Source: Leptospira alstonii serovar Sichuan str. 79601
Lineage (GTDB): Bacteria > Spirochaetota > Leptospiria > Leptospirales > Leptospiraceae
NCBI RefSeq assembly: GCF_000347175.1
Contig: NZ_ANIK01000120.1
Span: forward strand, 1-39,944
DNA length: 39,944 nucleotides
Direction of reading: 5' to 3'
This document shows positions 38,701 through 39,944 of the stretch, one piece after another; within the stretch, counting starts at the first letter, position 1; the number at the start of each line of letters is the position of its first letter. Made by a program: the position numbers and the translations under genes. The notes under the pieces are model-generated. The model made no database searches. It saw only the letters and a program-made list of their open reading frames with translations, and had not been told where the DNA came from.

Positions 38701-38809
38701 ACGAAAAAATCCAACTCCCCAATCCGTTTCTTCGAAACGTACTCGGTGAGTCCATTTTTTCCTTTGTTGATCAAAACAAGAAATTCGTAGTCGGAGACGA
38801 CAGCCAAGC
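38654..38809. repeat. 30-bp perfect inverted repeat spanning the helicase/transposase junction
   Basis: 38654-38683 (minus reading) is identical to 38780-38809 (plus reading), separated by 96 nt. Both encode the helicase motif FVVGDDSQA in the same frame on opposite strands. The right copy then runs in frame into the transposase ORF. Confidence 0.9.
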
Positions 38810-38810
38810 T

Positions 38811-39944
38811 TTTACCCAAAATAAACCTTTTAGGAACCAAACTGAGCCTTCACTAAAACAACCTAAACTCACAGCTAAAGATCGTTTTAACTCAAAGTTC
38901 CCTCATATTAACATTGACTATTATACTAATTTAACTAAGGCCCTATTAACTAAATTTTATCCAAAGTATTGTCCAACCTGTAATGTTCTTTTAACTAAAG
39001 ATGTTTCGACTCGTGAGAATGCGGTTCTTTGTCCTGAATGTAACTATCACGGATCTCGCACTGTTGGAACCTTTTTACACCATTTTAAGATCCCTTTGTG
39101 GTCCTTCTCCTATATCTTAGTAGAGGCTGTTCAAAGATATCCATTAGGGTTATCAGCTTCTGAAATACAAAGGAAACTATGTGTAAGTAACAATACCGCG
39201 ATTCTTCTTAAAAGACGCTTACAGGTATTTCTTTCTGAAATGATACCTTCTATTAAGACTTTAATGGTAGAGGATATACGTAAGACTTGGAAAGGTAAGG
39301 ATTTGCCAGAATCAGGCGATTTGAGTGATTTTATAAAGGGTAAGCCAGTAGTTCATACAGATACTTTAGCTCTCTTCAGTGCAACTCAAAGAAGCAATGG
39401 TTATCTTGCCAGAAAGAAGCATTCAGGACAAACTGCTTCGATTTATTTAAGTGATCGAGTAGCAGAGGCCAAAGGGGTCTATCAAATTGGTACTTTAATA
39501 AGCACTGTAGCCCTTAAGGGTAAAGGAATTATATTAACTTCTGTTCCTGATCAAAAACAATCTACTCTACAACCCCTCTTTGATTTTTTGCCAAAGAATT
39601 CACCATTATTTAGTGATGAAGGAATTCCCTGGATGGCTCGTTATAACAAAAACTTTAGAAGTGTTAATCATTCCGCCAGAGCTAAAGATGGAAAGAGAAA
39701 TGTCTGGGCTAAAGATAGATATTCAAAAAATGGAATATCAAACCAAACATCAGAGGGCGTACAGCGTTCTATTAAATATTCATTTTTAGCATCATACAAT
39801 TATTTTAAACCAGAAAATGGACAATTGTATCTAAACGAATTTTCTGCACTTAAAGCTATTAGAGTATACGGAATAGAAGAGTTACTTCGAGTTTGTAGTC
39901 ATCAAAAGGTTCATCTTAACCCTAAAAAAACTAAGGATTTGGGG
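38811..39944 (+). CDS. IS1595-like transposase, incomplete at the right edge and lacking an obvious start
   Basis: The frame is open to the right edge (378 codons from 38811) and runs in from the helicase-derived repeat. It has an N-terminal zinc ribbon (CPTC at 38970-38981 and CPEC at 39030-39041), then a helical DNA-binding region ([20 protein letters not shown]). The DDE-type core shows Asp at 39360 (VHTDTLA), Asp at 39615 (FSDEGI), and a SEGVQRSIK motif with Glu at 39753. This pattern matches ISXO2/IS1595-type transposases. No ATG, GTG or TTG occurs in frame from 38780 until a TTG near 39093, so its own start is absent or unusual (for example ATT) or was lost at the junction. Confidence 0.78.

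Noticed and set aside
38544..38780. Upstream extension of the transposase frame through the helicase fragment
   Set aside because: The frame stays open but is antisense to the recognisable helicase motifs, so it is a shadow and not transposase sequence.

Overview
The window reads as a chromosome segment of a pathogenic-clade Leptospira (spirochaete). The grounds are a two-domain DUF1554 lipoprotein (a domain I know essentially from Leptospira), spirochaete-style lipoprotein signals, large families of putative membrane and signalling proteins, and short intergenic palindromes. The species is inferred, not proven. Both edges lie inside transposase genes (IS4-type at the left, IS1595-like at the right), as expected for a draft contig that stops in repeated insertion sequences.

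Layout. 1-0.63 kb: 3' part of an IS4-family transposase. 0.77-4.7 kb: small lipoprotein and membrane genes, a WYL regulator, a glyoxalase, then a repeat-rich non-coding stretch and a small exported protein with a strong terminator. 5.27-15.2 kb (minus strand): a long housekeeping run, read as WYL regulator, small ORF, ispE, tRNA-Gln, glmU-like uridylyltransferase, prs, rplY, pth, ftsH, EVE-domain protein, SpoIIE-type phosphatase. The ispE/glmU/prs/rplY(ctc)/pth order is a widely conserved bacterial neighbourhood. 15.4-19.2 kb (plus): GT-C-like membrane protein, small secreted protein, HisI-like protein, MltG, small helical protein. 19.3-23.7 kb (plus): compact four-gene glycan operon (nucleotidyltransferase-GT2 fusion, epimerase-like protein, GT2, membrane GT-C-like protein). 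24.0-28.5 kb (minus): a 1000-residue DUF2339/DUF3999-type fusion and a YceK-ankyrin protein. 28.8-30.5 kb: acyl-CoA dehydrogenase. 31.5-36.1 kb: DUF1554 lipoprotein, small membrane protein, class III nucleotide cyclase, and a beta-repeat exported protein. 36.3-37.8 kb: zinc-ribbon SDR protein. 38.0-39.9 kb: a truncated UvrD-type helicase abutting an IS1595-like transposase through a perfect 30-bp inverted repeat.

The main points of interest are: (1) four recognisable enzyme homologues that lack canonical catalytic residues (Pth, HisI, the operon epimerase, the zinc-ribbon SDR); (2) a family of dispersed palindromes placed just after gene 3' ends, with shared flanks; (3) a run of evenly spaced 14-bp palindromes near 3.5-3.76 kb; (4) a MITE-like element at 4.78-4.89 kb; (5) the odd helicase/transposase junction. 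I do not see a complete new defence or mobile system. The best candidates for undescribed biology are the palindrome families and the residue-deviant enzymes.
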